Assembly: GCA_018398765.1 (NCBI GenBank)
Contig: JAHBMJ010005089.1
Span: forward strand, 7,501-68,586
Reading direction: 5' to 3'
Source of the DNA: Chromera velia
Lineage: Eukaryota; Sar; Chromeraceae
DNA: 61,086 nt
Shown piece by piece: positions 11,372-22,555 of this stretch (the first letter of the stretch is position 1; each line of letters opens with the position of its first letter). A program made the translations under genes and the position numbers. The notes below the pieces were generated by a model. The model saw only the letters and a list, made by a program, of their open reading frames with translations. It did no database searches and was not told the origin of the DNA.

Positions 11372-12334
11372 TGTGGTCCTCAGAGACGGCCAGGCCACAT
11401 ATCCATCTTTCCTTCTTTGGTGTCTGCCCCGCTTAATACGTGAGACAAAGGAGGGCTTTGGGTAGTGGTGGCCACTCACCAACTTGTCACGACGGCCAGG
11501 GACTCTGGGAAATCAGAATCGTCTCGTCATCTTGAATCATCTTGAATCTGTCTTGAGTCTTGCGATCTTGTATGTCGGAGCATATGTCGATCGATCGGAC
11601 AAGATTGAGAACGCGCCGCGGCCATCCGCGGCCGGAACGCCGCGGCGCGCGGATTGCGCGCGCTTGACGGCGCGCTGGGGAGATGCGGGTGGGCCGAAAA
11701 GCTTGCCTGGTCATGATCATTGCAAGGATATCATGGTCGGTCGACCATGAATGGAGACGGCAGCTGCATTAAGGTGCATAGATCGAGGCCTTGTGGTGCT
11801 CTACAGGAGCATGTCATTACATGACTTGGCCCCCTAGAGTTCTTTTTCATTTTAGTTTAAATTTTTAAAGCAATAAATTGACATAATGGAAAACTTTTAA
11901 AACAATTAATCAATCAATCAATCAATTAAACAATCAATCCATCAATTACAATCAATGCATCAATCAATTACAATCATCTTATTCAGACTTATTACCAATA
12001 ATCAATCCTATCAATTACAATTAATCAAAATTAATCAAATCTTGTCTTATCCTATTGGCAGTAAGCTTTAGTAGCGGTAAGCGATAATGATTTAACATCA
12101 ATCAATAAATGAATTCAAATTTAATTGATGTTTCTCTACTTTTATCAGTACACCATCAATAAATGATATAATGTAAGTCAATCAATCAAGTATAAAAACG
12201 GATCAAATTCTTTTATATCATTAATTTAAATTAATTAGTTATAGTATAATAATATTAGTATTTATTCAAAATGATGTAGTTAGAGATTTAAAGTCTTAAT
12301 CACATTGTGTAAGTATGTGTTTGATTTAGCTAAT
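11372..12334. other. Intergenic with CAAT-type simple sequence
   Basis: A GC-rich palindromic block lies near 11600-11700. From about 11900 to 12260 the sequence is a degenerate run of 'caatcaat' and 'ttaatcaa' type repeats in AT-rich DNA. No gene is visible. Confidence 0.6.
11613..11647. repeat. GC-only inverted repeat
   Basis: GCGCCGCGGC is followed 15 bases later by its exact reverse complement GCCGCGGCGC. This gives a 10-bp all-GC stem with a loop that itself contains CCGCGG. The surrounding 100 bases are far richer in CpG than the flanks, including a run of alternating GC. Confidence 0.75.
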
Positions 12335-12807
12335 TGTGGAGTCCTACCCTGTGGCACCGCCCTCTGGACCCTCACATACGCTATATCTGAATGAGCCCAC
12401 GTGCCGACGCCATGCTCTGCCGCCGCGTGTATACGCAATCGACTTGCATGCATATACGTGTCGTGCGCGTCGATCAAAGTTGTCAAAGTTGAATATGCAT
12501 GACCTTCGTATTCAAGCAACACGTCAGTTAAGCAACGAATAACATCGTCTGAGTCTGATATCTGTTCGTCATAGATTAAGAGAGCTCCTAAGAGTCTGAG
12601 AGAGAGGAATGAGTAGAAACTGTGCATGATAGAATGAACGCAGCTGATTGGAATACCAGATCGCGCTAGAACTTAAACTAATGTAAAGCCAAACCTGCTG
12701 TAAACTGTTGCCTAACTGAGTGTTGCTCACGTTGCTTCTCTAGAATTTCCTTAAGGTTTTTGTCCTTGCTTTACCTTCAATCTGGATGCCATAAGATGGC
12801 CGGACAG
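12335..12807 (+). repeat. 473-bp LTR-like repeat, copy 1
   Basis: The segment starts TGTGGAGTCCTACCC and is followed near its end by TGGATGCCATAAGATGG, which could be a primer binding site. An equal-length copy lies at 21346-21818. The two differ at roughly 45 positions, of which I count only about three or four as transversions. A gag-like start codon lies directly after it. LTR identity is an inference from these features; no complete element with two LTRs in range is present. Confidence 0.6.
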
Positions 12808-13161
12808 GGGGGACAAAGCATTGTGGTGAACGCCCAGCTCGATGAGTGTCGACTCTCATGTACCTTCAGTGATGGGGAGCAGATCTGTCTGTTTACGCAA
12901 CAGTTGAAAGCGGATTGCAACGATACGGGCACAGTCAGGCAAAGACCATGAGTAGGGGAATTTAGCATCCCCTTGCGTCCCAAGCTGCCTGGAGTCCTCT
13001 TTTGGAGACCTCTTTCGAGCCCGATCCTGGACTTTGCCTTTGTCCTTGGGTGGAGAGCCCAAAAATCGTTGGAAGGCGCCAAAGCCGATGGTAGAGACGT
13101 TATTTGGTGTTGCTCGGAACTTTAAGGAGCCTGATTTCATTGAGAATGCCGCCTATGAACA
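12796..13161 (+). pseudogene. Gag-like ORF start and second frame, interrupted by the CACTA element
   Basis: Just after the LTR-like repeat an ATG at 12796 opens a 51-codon frame containing 'DGEQICLFTQQLKADCNDTG', loosely like the start of an LTR-retrotransposon gag. It ends at a TGA that would be Arg if C had changed to T. A second frame from about 13000 reads 'PMVETLFGVARNFKEPDFIE' up to the transposon boundary at 13161. If the transposon and one copy of its 2-bp target duplication are removed, that frame continues without a break for over 40 codons into 17552 onward ('YEQIAIQMASRMLFLYLLIQ'). The product is not recognised. Confidence 0.4.
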
Positions 13162-13179
13162 CATCAGTAGGTTAACTCA
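13162..13179 (+). repeat. Left TIR of CACTA-like element
   Basis: CATCAGTAGGTTAACTCA, identical to the reverse complement of 17534-17551. The subterminal TAATSATTA motif cluster extends inward to about 13360. Confidence 0.9.
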
Positions 13180-13362
13180 CTAATGATTAGTGACTGATTA
13201 AGGTAAAACAATAATCATTAGTAGGTCATTAAATAGTTTTAATAATGATTATTGACATACTGTTAGAGAAACGCATAATGATTATGAGAAGCACCTAATC
13301 AGAATAATCATTATCCATTCATAAGAAACATCTAATCAGACTAATCATTATTCACATGTTTT

Positions 13363-16300
13363 TCATGAATATATATCAATCCAGCCATGCAGCTTCTTTT
13401 GTCCCTCTTTTCCGCAAAGGAAATCTGGCATAATGCGAATACGATCAGCCACCGAGTCAGTCGGAAGAATAGCATACTGTCCAAGCTCAGTATACTTACA
13501 CCATGGAATTAATTTTGCACGAGGCCACACTTCAGTCGCGTGGAACTCAAGTTTTTTCCACAAACGGAGGAAAACGAAATTCGCATTCAATTGGCACAGC
13601 TGCCGAAGATCTGAACTCAAATCATGAAGCTGCATGCCAGGTTGTGGCACGACACTGAAGATAAGACGAAGCCGCCCACCCACAACAGAATCCCCCCCCT
13701 GTACACATGGAAGAGACTGTAACGGAACACCCCTGAACGACGTACGAAGATCACACAGCACGTCATCAAAGACAGCACTGATCATTCCCCGATACCCTGA
13801 AAACCATGTACAAAAAGAGATGGCTTCTTCCTTCAAGTCATCTACAACCCCCCCCTCAATCTGCTCAGGCTGCGATATACTTCGGAGCATGCATTTCTTC
13901 AACGTGTTTTTCTTCTGGAAGACTCTAGATCGAAAAACACGCACCTGACACTTTGCCTCAATCTCTTCTGCGATTAACTTCACCTTCTGTTCTCGCTCGT
14001 CTGCAGGACCTGAATGTCGTAGCATAACAGTCAGAAGAAAAGAGGCGAGAAGAGAAGAAATTTCTTTTCCTCCTCCAATCGCGCACTCTCCAGTGACGGA
14101 GAGAGGGAGAGACATTTCGCCAACCAACCCAAATACCTGTTTCTCCACTCTCTTGCACAGCTCTCTTAACCGCCTTCGACGTCTCTCTGCGTCTCTAGAT
14201 AAAAAAACTTCTTGCAGCTGCTCAAGCAAATGCATACGGTCACAGAGCGACTTCCTTCCTCCAAATTCTTTGGGAGAGATGCATGAAAGGAACTTGTATA
14301 TAGATGAGTGCCCTTTCTCGAAAGCTTCAGTGCTTCCCATCAACAATTGCGCATGCTGCCTCACCTGATCTGTCATGTGGAAGCCCACATTGTGCGGTTT
14401 GATCTTTTTCCCCCCTTCCTTTATTACACCCAAATCATTCAAGAGGTTCATCATGCCTTCCTGACTCTTCTTTGCCGCCTGACCAAATGAATTCAAAGCA
14501 GTTTCTGTCCAAACTGTCCTACGAAGAGAACAAACCACAGAGGCATTTCGAGCGAACACTTCCACTCGCGAGACAGGGACAGGCGGGACGCTTAGGTCGG
14601 GGTTTTCTCGCTTTCCAAGATTGGCGAGGGCAAAAGGGGCTGCGCACAGGAATTCTTTTCTCTGCCTCGCTGTGAATCCGTTCCAATTGCTCACGTTACG
14701 AAGAGGGATGCCTCCAGGAAGGACAGGCAAATATGACAGATACCGCTCAATAAGAGCCACGCTTTTTTTTTTGTATCCACGAGGGAAAAAGTCGCTCTCT
14801 GTCTTCAGAAGCATGTCCGTCAAATATGATGCACACCCCTGCCGACCAGAGTGCATCTCATCGGGAGAGGGCTGATACATGGGCTCAAAAGCGGTGAAAT
14901 GAAAAAAGAACGGCTCTGTCTGCGTAAAATGGAATGAATTCGCCTTCTGAAGATGAGATAGCGCTTCACTTGCATTCTTTCGCGCTGCGGTTGACAGACT
15001 GGCGTTCTTGCTCTTCTTTGACTCTTCCTTCATCTCTCTGTATTGAGCTTGATACCACTCACGATCTTTTGCAGCCCACCTTTCTGCAGGAAAGGAGTGA
15101 AGGTCCTCTGTGTTGACTTGGCAAGACCTGCAAAAAATAGAGGGGAGGGAGCAAGAGAGACAGGACCCGACAGGACCATAACTCGAAGGGCGTAGACAGA
15201 AATGAAAGAGGAAGGTCAAAACAAGAGAGAACGGGACAGGACAGAGACAGGCAAGCAAAGACGGAAAAGGAGAGAGACGGGTAGAGGAGGCAGTAGGGGA
15301 CAAAAGGAGCAATAAAGACTCACTGATCTACAAGAAAGTGTACAGGTAGTCTTATCAAACTGTTGCATCATTTTGTTGGCCTTGGGCTCATCCAGAGCCA
15401 GCAACTGTAGGGGCGTGTGAAGGACAACATCTCTTTGCCCCACCTCTCCCCTCCTCTGTTCATCCATGATCGCCCCCCTAGGTTCCAGAAACGAAAACGA
15501 ATGTCCCTCAGACTCGGCTCGGGCCAAGTCTGAGAAGAGGAATGTGGTCATTTCATTGTGGAGCTCTTTAAGAGCCTGCTGTGCTTCTGGGGTGTCCTCT
15601 TCCTCCGGCAGTTTGGTGCTCGGCCAAAACCCCAAGCACACCTTCCCTAACGCGCTTTGCATCAGGTTGAGGTCAAAAGAGGTACTGGAGAGATACATTG
15701 GGGTGAGACGCTTTTTTGCCATTCTGTCCCTGTTAAACACGGCAGGCAATAAGCCTCTCTCTGGCTCTTCCCTTGCTACCGACGGTGGGATCAAGGCAAT
15801 GAAAGTGTCTGAAAAGAAATCACCTGTGTTTGGATGAGGTCCGTACACCCTTTCCAGGATAGCCGCCTCCCCAGATCCCCCACTGCCCTCCCCGGCCGCT
15901 TTTCTCTGGTATACCTGTTCTGGGTGTGTCTTAATGCTGCGATGACCTTTCGGCCAGCGTAGACAAGTGTATGTGATCATGTGTTGTAAAGCGTCAAGGG
16001 GCTGGCGATAGAAGAGAGTGAACTCTCTCTGCTCTTTCGTCTTTTGGTTGGCCAGACGCTCGTTTCAAAAAGTCTTTGCATGAATTCAAAGGGTGGGACC
16101 TCAGCGACGACCCCCTGCCCCACCATATTTCTGTACTCGGCCTGAAATTTCTCTCTTAACGTTCTCACAGCTTGCCGCATCTCTCCCATCTTCTGATGCC
16201 CCCCCCTCAAGAGGTCTTCTATCAAAAAGTCGGGGTCTTGCAACATGTTGAGCAACTCTATTGATTTCGAGTCGCTAAGCCCTAACAGACTAACAACAAA

Positions 16301-16774
16301 CAAAAAGCGTGCCTGACTGTACGAAATGTACTTCCAAACATACTCACTTTCTTCAGTCAGAGGGTTCTCGTCCTCCCACTCGGAGCTATTGCTATCGCTC
16401 TCGTCCTCCCAACCTCCATCGCCGTCTGCACCATCTGCATGTGAATCGTGCTCCTGCTCACCCCCAACATAGCCCCCATCATGCGGTGAGGCATCATACA
16501 ATACATCGTCTACCGCCCCGGGTTCTCGGAAGGCAGACCACGCTTGAAGCTGGGCCTCCCCCAACGTCATTCTGTGTGCGTCTCGCAGATGATTGGTAAT
16601 AAAAGAATTTTTGGATATGGGGCCAGAATGTTGAATCGTCCATCCGCACCCTGGTCCAGGGCATCGCCACACGCCCACATCTCCAAACTTTTGCGACGAT
16701 CTTTCAAACAGAGCACGACCTCTGGCTCCTTTCCCCAGGCCCTTCCCACGGGGCGGCTTTCGAGTTGGAGCCAT
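13363..16774 (-). pseudogene. Plavaka/CACTA-like transposase, zinc finger at N-terminus, frame-broken
   Basis: The first segment (16774 to about 16070) starts MAPTRKPPRG and has a C2H2 finger 'CPGPGCGW...HLRDAH' at about residues 37-67. It is followed by an acidic stretch. The second (to 15324) carries 'EFTLFYRQPLDALQHMI', 'MYLSSTSFDLNLMQ' and 'LALDEPKANKMMQQF', ending in a CxxxC pair; this matches the layout of Plavaka transposases, where the D-E-P block is a candidate catalytic Asp. The third (15127-13363) has 'KPHNVGFHMTDQVRQHAQ' then 'STEAFEKGHSSIYKFL', the K-H...H...G/S...E..H arrangement shared by CACTA and KDZ transposases. The frame slips by one base near 16070 next to a T5 run, and the proposed splice at 15324/15127 is out of phase by one. 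I therefore call it decayed. No intact copy is in the window. Confidence 0.65.
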
Positions 16775-17533
16775 AACGCCACCGCGTTCACAGAACAGAA
16801 GGCTACTTGAGGCTGCTTGAGGCGGAATGAGGCGACTTTTGAGGCTACTTGCTGACCGAATGCTTCAGAAAGAGGAACAGAAAGAGATAGCAGAGAGAAG
16901 CTGCTAAACACTGCAGGTTGCTTTTCCCCGTTGCGAAGTGTTGCGCTGCATGTCGCTGCGTGTGCGTCTCCTCTGTTCGTTCATTCACACAGAGGTCAGG
17001 TGTCCTCCCATTTATGCAACGATGTCTCCTCTGTCCATTCATTCACACAGAGGTCAGGTGTCCTCCCATTCATGGAACGAAGGGAAAAAAAGGAAAAGCT
17101 CTCTGCTCTCTTCTCTCTCCTCTCTTCTCTCTAATGTCAGAAAAGCTCCTTTCACCTGTCTGCATGTCAGGTGTCCTCCTCCTCAACGTCCGTTCATTCA
17201 GGTCCCCTTCCATTTCTTGTCTGGTTGTGTAGATCGATCGCAAGCTCGTTGACTAGTTGGTTGAACATCAGACAGCCCGAGAAAGGCACTACATGGTAGC
17301 CATAATAGCTGCCATATGGTGATGAAGCAAACGTTACGCATAATGAGTATTTGAAATGGATAGTCACTATATTCATTTCTAATCATTGATTGATTTTGAT
17401 TGAATGCATAATCATTATAGCAAAATAATCATTATATTCACATAATGATTATCCATTTACATAATACCTGACTAATGATTAGAAATGAATAGAGTGACTA
17501 TTGGCATTAGGTAATCATTATTGAAACATAGCT

Positions 17534-17551
17534 TGAGTTAACCTACTGATG
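17534..17551 (-). repeat. Right TIR of CACTA-like element
   Basis: TGAGTTAACCTACTGATG is the exact inverted copy of the left end. It is preceded inward by five TAATSATTA motifs between about 17395 and 17525. Confidence 0.9.
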
Positions 17552-18252
17552 CAGATCGCAATCCAAATGGCCAGTAGAATGCTTTTTTTATACCTTTTGA
17601 TTCAGCAACTGTCTCCATCTTCCGGACGAGTGTCAGCTGATTACCTTCACTTATCTTTGCTGTTAGTTGCTTGCTTGTCTGCACAAGGCTGACCACCTTC
17701 ATGGCCTGCAAACACCTCCAGCATGATGTCTGAGTCTGTCTAGACTGGTCTTCTGACAGCGTCCAAACATAAGAAGACGCCCTTTGCCTCTCCTATGTGT
17801 CTGCAAGCTTGTGACTTTCTTCTGAGAGAGAGCTTATCGCTTCTGGCTGTCCATCTGTCGTGTGGATTGTTCGATGAGTGGCCGTTCGATCCGATATGCG
17901 AGACTCTGCTTGCATGTTAAACAGACAGAAGGGACGGATGGCGGCGTACCACACAGACCAACGTAGTGACGGCCGGTGTGCCAGCCGGAGAAGGCCTTTT
18001 GCTCTAGGACCCCGACGTGGCGAGCCTGGAGTAGGAAGGAGGGGGAAGTAAAGAAGGGGTACAAAATGATATCGAGCCTACCCTTGATGGCAAGAGAAAC
18101 AGAAAGGTCGCGGCAGACCTACTGAGAGACAGAGTAGGGCACACAGCAGCTGCCACCTCGTCTCTTAATTGCCAGCGCCGGCAAAATTTCTAACGGGGAT
18201 CGGGAAGGGCAAGAGGGGGTGAAAAAGGGGGAGAAGGGGGGAAAGGGGGGGG
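17552..18252. other. Flank of transposon up to the gap
   Basis: The first 130 bases continue the frame interrupted by the transposon. A possible minus-strand exon lies at about 18030-17834, after an acceptor-like 'ctactccag', reading 'ARHVGVLEQKAFSGWHTG' and ending TGA at 17834. I recognise no family and the upstream exon would fall near the assembly gap, so no gene is called. A G-rich block (18215-18252) leads into the gap. Confidence 0.35.
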
Positions 18253-18580
18253 NNNNNNNNNNNNNNNNNNNNNNNNNNNNNNNNNNNNNNNNNNNNNNNN
18301 NNNNNNNNNNNNNNNNNNNNNNNNNNNNNNNNNNNNNNNNNNNNNNNNNNNNNNNNNNNNNNNNNNNNNNNNNNNNNNNNNNNNNNNNNNNNNNNNNNNN
18401 NNNNNNNNNNNNNNNNNNNNNNNNNNNNNNNNNNNNNNNNNNNNNNNNNNNNNNNNNNNNNNNNNNNNNNNNNNNNNNNNNNNNNNNNNNNNNNNNNNNN
18501 NNNNNNNNNNNNNNNNNNNNNNNNNNNNNNNNNNNNNNNNNNNNNNNNNNNNNNNNNNNNNNNNNNNNNNNNNNNNNNNN
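18253..18580. other. Assembly gap (328 N)
   Basis: Run of N flanked on the left by four or more G-runs, ending in at least eight G, and on the right by nine G. Frames reported across it are meaningless. Confidence 1.
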
Positions 18581-21345
18581 GGGGGGGGGCAAATCGAATC
18601 GAGGCTGGCCGAGAGCATGCGAAGTACTAGCGACTAAGTGTGACTGGAGTGTCTTTTGTCCGGAGTTGAGAGTTCATGTGTCGAAAGGAGCAGCAAGGGG
18701 ATGAAACGAGACAGAAAGAAGAGACGAGATAGAAAGAAACCAGCGAGGCAGTCTGCAATGTGTCTGGTCCCTTCCCTCTCTCCCTTTATACAACTACTGA
18801 CACGCGCAAAAATGTGTTTGTGCTTGACGAGACGGCCAAGTCCTTCTCAGACTGTCAACGAGAACTCGATGTCAATTGTTTAGCTACCCCTACGTTAGCT
18901 ACATATAAGACGGGCAGAGGACTGCCTTCGTGCGCTTATGCCTGCGCATACCCGCGACTGCCTATGACCGCCCTTGCACCCTTGCACTAGACTTAGGGGG
19001 GGGATTGAGCTCATTACGAAGCTGAGCATCAAAGAGGCAGACTGCGAGAACGATAAGTCGAGCGCCGCATATGCCGCACGTTCGAAACTTTTGGGACTCC
19101 TTTTGGAAGAGTGACCTTCCTTCTCTCTCAGCTTCTCTTGGCTTTGCTTTGCGTATGGCTTCGGAGTCAGACCCCTCGTGTGGCTGAGAGCACAAACACA
19201 TGAGAGAGCACCTTCATTCGCTGTCTCCTTCTCGTTTCCGTCTGCTGTTTTAAAACGTTTTGTGTTATCCCTGGTTTCTTTCTTTGAGAGAAAGAGACTG
19301 GAAGAGGCCGAGGAAAAATGAGTAGAAGAGGAGCAAAAAAAAGAACGAATCTTGAGAGAAATAGAAAGAGATGTCTATTTCAACGAGAAGAGAAGAAAAA
19401 AAAAAAAAGAGAACGAGGGGATAGCCCATGCATGTCTCTTTGTCCCTTCTGTATCTTCTCCCTACAGGGGATGTCGGTGCTTTGGAAGCCCTTTGGGGTC
19501 TTTGGGTATAGTCGCCTCTCCCCCTTGCAGCATAGAAGTTGATAGGAGCCTTGGTGGAGCCAGCCGTCTCTGCGCAAGCATCTGCATGGAGCCTGACAGT
19601 GTGCTGGCAGGCATCTTCTTCTGATAGGTCTGACCGGCGGATGCCGTTCATTCGTTGATGTCTGTTCTTGTATGTTTGGTCAATCTACGGTGTTATTAAT
19701 AATAGGCAAAGACGTGCATGCAGTCTTCGGGAAGGAAGTGAGATAGAAGAGAGAGGAGGAAGAGATATGAATATATGACATTGTGTATGAATATATGTAT
19801 GCGTGAGGCTTTTTGCTACCGTTCTCTAGTTTCTCCGTCTCTTCACATTTTGTTCGAACCTCCGTTTGCCCATCTACTTGCATTCAAAAAATTAAGAGAG
19901 CTGGAAAGGGATTGCTTGCAGGCGTACTATTCTCTCTGTCGCCCGCTTCCTTCCAGCAGGCAGGTCTGAGAAAGAGAGAGAGAGTGAGAGAAGGTGAAAC
20001 GAAGTCGGGAAACGGAGTTGGCTACCTTTTTGCTTCCACCGGTTCCGCCTTTTTCTTTTCGATCACTTTGTCGTTGGCGGTGTTCAACCTGCGTCTTTTT
20101 TTTTAGGCTACGGAGGTATGGAGTTACTTTATTTTTCCGTCTTACTTCAAGGGAAACGAAGGCAGCATGAAGGAGAAATGAGATAAAAAGGAAACGGTGG
20201 GACTGCACAAGAGTTCGAAGAGTAGAGATTTGTCGGAATTATGAGCTTGTCTGTCCCTCTTGGAATTTTTGTGTTGGCGCCGTCTCCGCTTTCTAATCTA
20301 CCGCCTTCCGGTGCCCTCTAATACTATCCCGTTTACGAATGTGAAGATCTGATGTGGTGGGAGCGTGTACACACGTACATACATGCCTAAACTTTTGCCC
20401 CGTTAGTTCTTTGGTTAGCTGCACGTGTCCCTCTCAGTCTGTCTGTTTATTGCTCGGTAGAAGGTCGATCGGTCTGCTCTTTTCTTTTCCTAGTTTCGGT
20501 CGTTTGCTTCTCTATCTTCTCGCTGTGGCTGCCTTTTCCACTAGCAGTATTGAAACAAACTCTTGTCATGCGGGGTGTGTTGTTGAGAGTTTATGTTCTT
20601 TACTTTTGCCTCGCTGTAGCCGCCTTTGCTTGTCTGACTCTGCCGTATTGCTGTGAGACCAGCATCTTAGAAGAGGAAAGAAGACAGTGAGGGGAAAGTG
20701 AAGCGGGAATAAGAGGTAAAAGAGAGAAAGAGAGAGAGATGAAGAAAAAAAAGAAAAAGTAAAGTAAATGGCTGCGAGTGTATGCATCGGCATGAAGATG
20801 GAAGCGTGCATGTGACTGTACGGGCTTGACTGTGTCCTACTCTCTGTCATTCTCTCTATCCGACATTTCTGTCTTGTTTTTTCCTTCTGGGTGGTATAAA
20901 AGGATAAATAGGCGCATGGAAAGCTGGGGAAACGTAAGACCTTGCATTGGGAAGCTTCGGCCATCGAGTGACGGGCTCTGCCATCAGGTAGAGATGGTGT
21001 GCTTCTGCAGACCATGAGCAAGCCGACGTCCCTAAAACAGGTTTTTTGAGGAAAGAACTGGCGGGTTGGTGTTGCCATCAAGGCAGTGGTAATAGTATTT
21101 TTACGTACGTTAATCTGATTGACTTACATCAACGGGATGAAACTAGCTTTTCTGCTTATCAGCTTTCGTGTCTACATGGGTTTTTTCGACTACCTCCTTG
21201 AAGGTGTTCTGTTGGTTACATGGGTTTGCATTGTGTCTAGTTGATCATGTCCTTTTGCTCGCCTTTTTTCCCTTTTTGCGCATGCTCAAATGTGTTTTAC
21301 TGATCGCGGGGACGTGATTTTCCTATTCGTAACTGGGGGGGGATC
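18581..21345. other. Gene-poor region, nothing supported
   Basis: This stretch has pyrimidine- and purine-rich tracts (for example A-rich near 19393-19410) and many short overlapping frames on both strands. None carries a recognisable domain, and I could not build a splice-consistent gene. It may contain UTRs or introns of a gene whose exons I cannot identify. Confidence 0.4.
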
Positions 21346-21818
21346 TGTAGAGTCCTATCCTGTGGCGCCGCCCTCTGGACCCTCGCATATACTATATCTG
21401 AATGAGCCCGCGTGCCAACGCCATGCTCTGCCGCCGTATGTATACGCAATCAACTTGCATACATATACGTATCATGCGCGTCGATCAAAGCTGTCAAAGT
21501 CGAGTCTGCATGACCTTCGTATTCAAGCAACACGTCACTTGAGCAATAGATAACATCGTCTGAGTCTGATGTCTGTTTGTCACAGATCAAGAGAGCTTTT
21601 AAGAGTCTGAGAAAGAGGAATGAGTAGAAACTGTGCATGATAGAATGAACGCAGCTGATTGGAATACCAGATCGCGCTAGAACTTAAACTGATATAGAGC
21701 CAAACCTACTATAAACTGTTGCCTGACTGAGTGTTGCTTACGTTCCTTCTCTAGAATTTTCCTAAGGTTCTTATCCTCGTTTTACCTTCTGTCTGGACGC
21801 CATAAGGTGGACGGACAG
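21346..21818 (+). repeat. 473-bp LTR-like repeat, copy 2
   Basis: Starts TGTAGAGTCCTATCC and ends ACGGACAG. It is the same length as the copy at 12335-12807 with no net gap. Differences are almost all C/T or A/G. It is followed by unrelated palindromic sequence rather than the gag-like start seen after copy 1, so it is probably a solo LTR or a truncated end. Confidence 0.6.
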
Positions 21819-21827
21819 GTGTCCTGG

Positions 21828-21885
21828 ACTGCCTGGCAGTGCCAGGACGACTCGAGTCGTCCTGGCGGCGCCGCTGCCAGGCAGT
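21828..21885. repeat. Compound palindrome with 26-bp perfect core
   Basis: Bases 21841-21866 form a perfect 26-bp palindrome centred on CTCGAG. It is enclosed by inverted arms: ACTGCCTGGCAG on the left (from 21828) and CTGCCAGGCAGT on the right (to 21885). A diverged relative of the same unit follows at about 21912-21955, again with 'gactgcctggc' and 'gacgacttgagtc'. Confidence 0.85.
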
Positions 21886-22516
21886 GAAGAACAAGGAAGA
21901 GGGGGGCATGTGTCCTAGACTGCCTGGCGGCGCCAGCTAGGACGACTTGAGTCAGATGGAGACGCCAGTGTGGGCTCATACATTCCACATGCACCAATGC
22001 GATGCGGGTCTTCTTGCAGGTATTTGTTAATGAGTGCCGGGGTCTTGGTTCTTACACGTTGTGACTCAGTCTGCCTTACAGATGAATTAGCTCTAGGACA
22101 TGGATATTATCTTGTAGCTGCTGTTCTGTAGCTTGAGTTCGTCCTGTCGCATGAATTCAGTCTGTTTACATGTTACGTTTAATTTTCTGTTAAGTACAGG
22201 GATGAAAACGACTATTCTGGAGAGAGATTGGATTAGAGGGAACAAGAGGCGGATTAGGTTGATCGAGGTACCTTGATGATCTTTACTTAAAACCTTCTGA
22301 ACCTTCTGGAGTCAATCAGTTTAGGACAGAGTCTTTCTGCCTCCATCTAGCTTAGCCTCTTGAATGTCATGACTAGCTCGTGATAACACATACACATATA
22401 CACACATACACACACACACATACATACACACACACACATACACATACACACACACACATATACACACACACATACACAGACACACACAGACACACACAGA
22501 TATACATACACACACC

Positions 22517-22555
<39 letters not shown>

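Larger units (their letters stand above)
13162..17551 (-). mobile_element. CACTA/Plavaka-like DNA transposon, 4.39 kb
   Basis: Perfect 18-bp TIRs (CATCAGTAGGTTAACTCA) bound the element. The flanking dinucleotide CA on both sides fits a 2-bp TSD. Behind both TIRs lie about 200 bases packed with TAATCATTA/TAATGATTA motifs, at least six on the left and five on the right, in both orientations. Such subterminal repeats are typical of CACTA-type elements, whose transposition proteins bind them. The interior encodes a transposase on the minus strand with an N-terminal C2H2 finger and a Plavaka-like core. A MITE with nearly the same ends lies at 51152-51587. Class assignment rests on TIR style, TSD length, subterminal repeats and the transposase motifs together. 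Confidence 0.8.

Noticed and set aside
12280-12627. Minus-strand ORF of 115 residues, partly conserved at 21.45-21.64 kb
   Set aside because: It lies in the antisense of the LTR-like repeat; conservation reflects the repeat, and the second copy has different stops.
18119-18704. ORFs of 142-161 residues across the gap
   Set aside because: Mostly N; no information.
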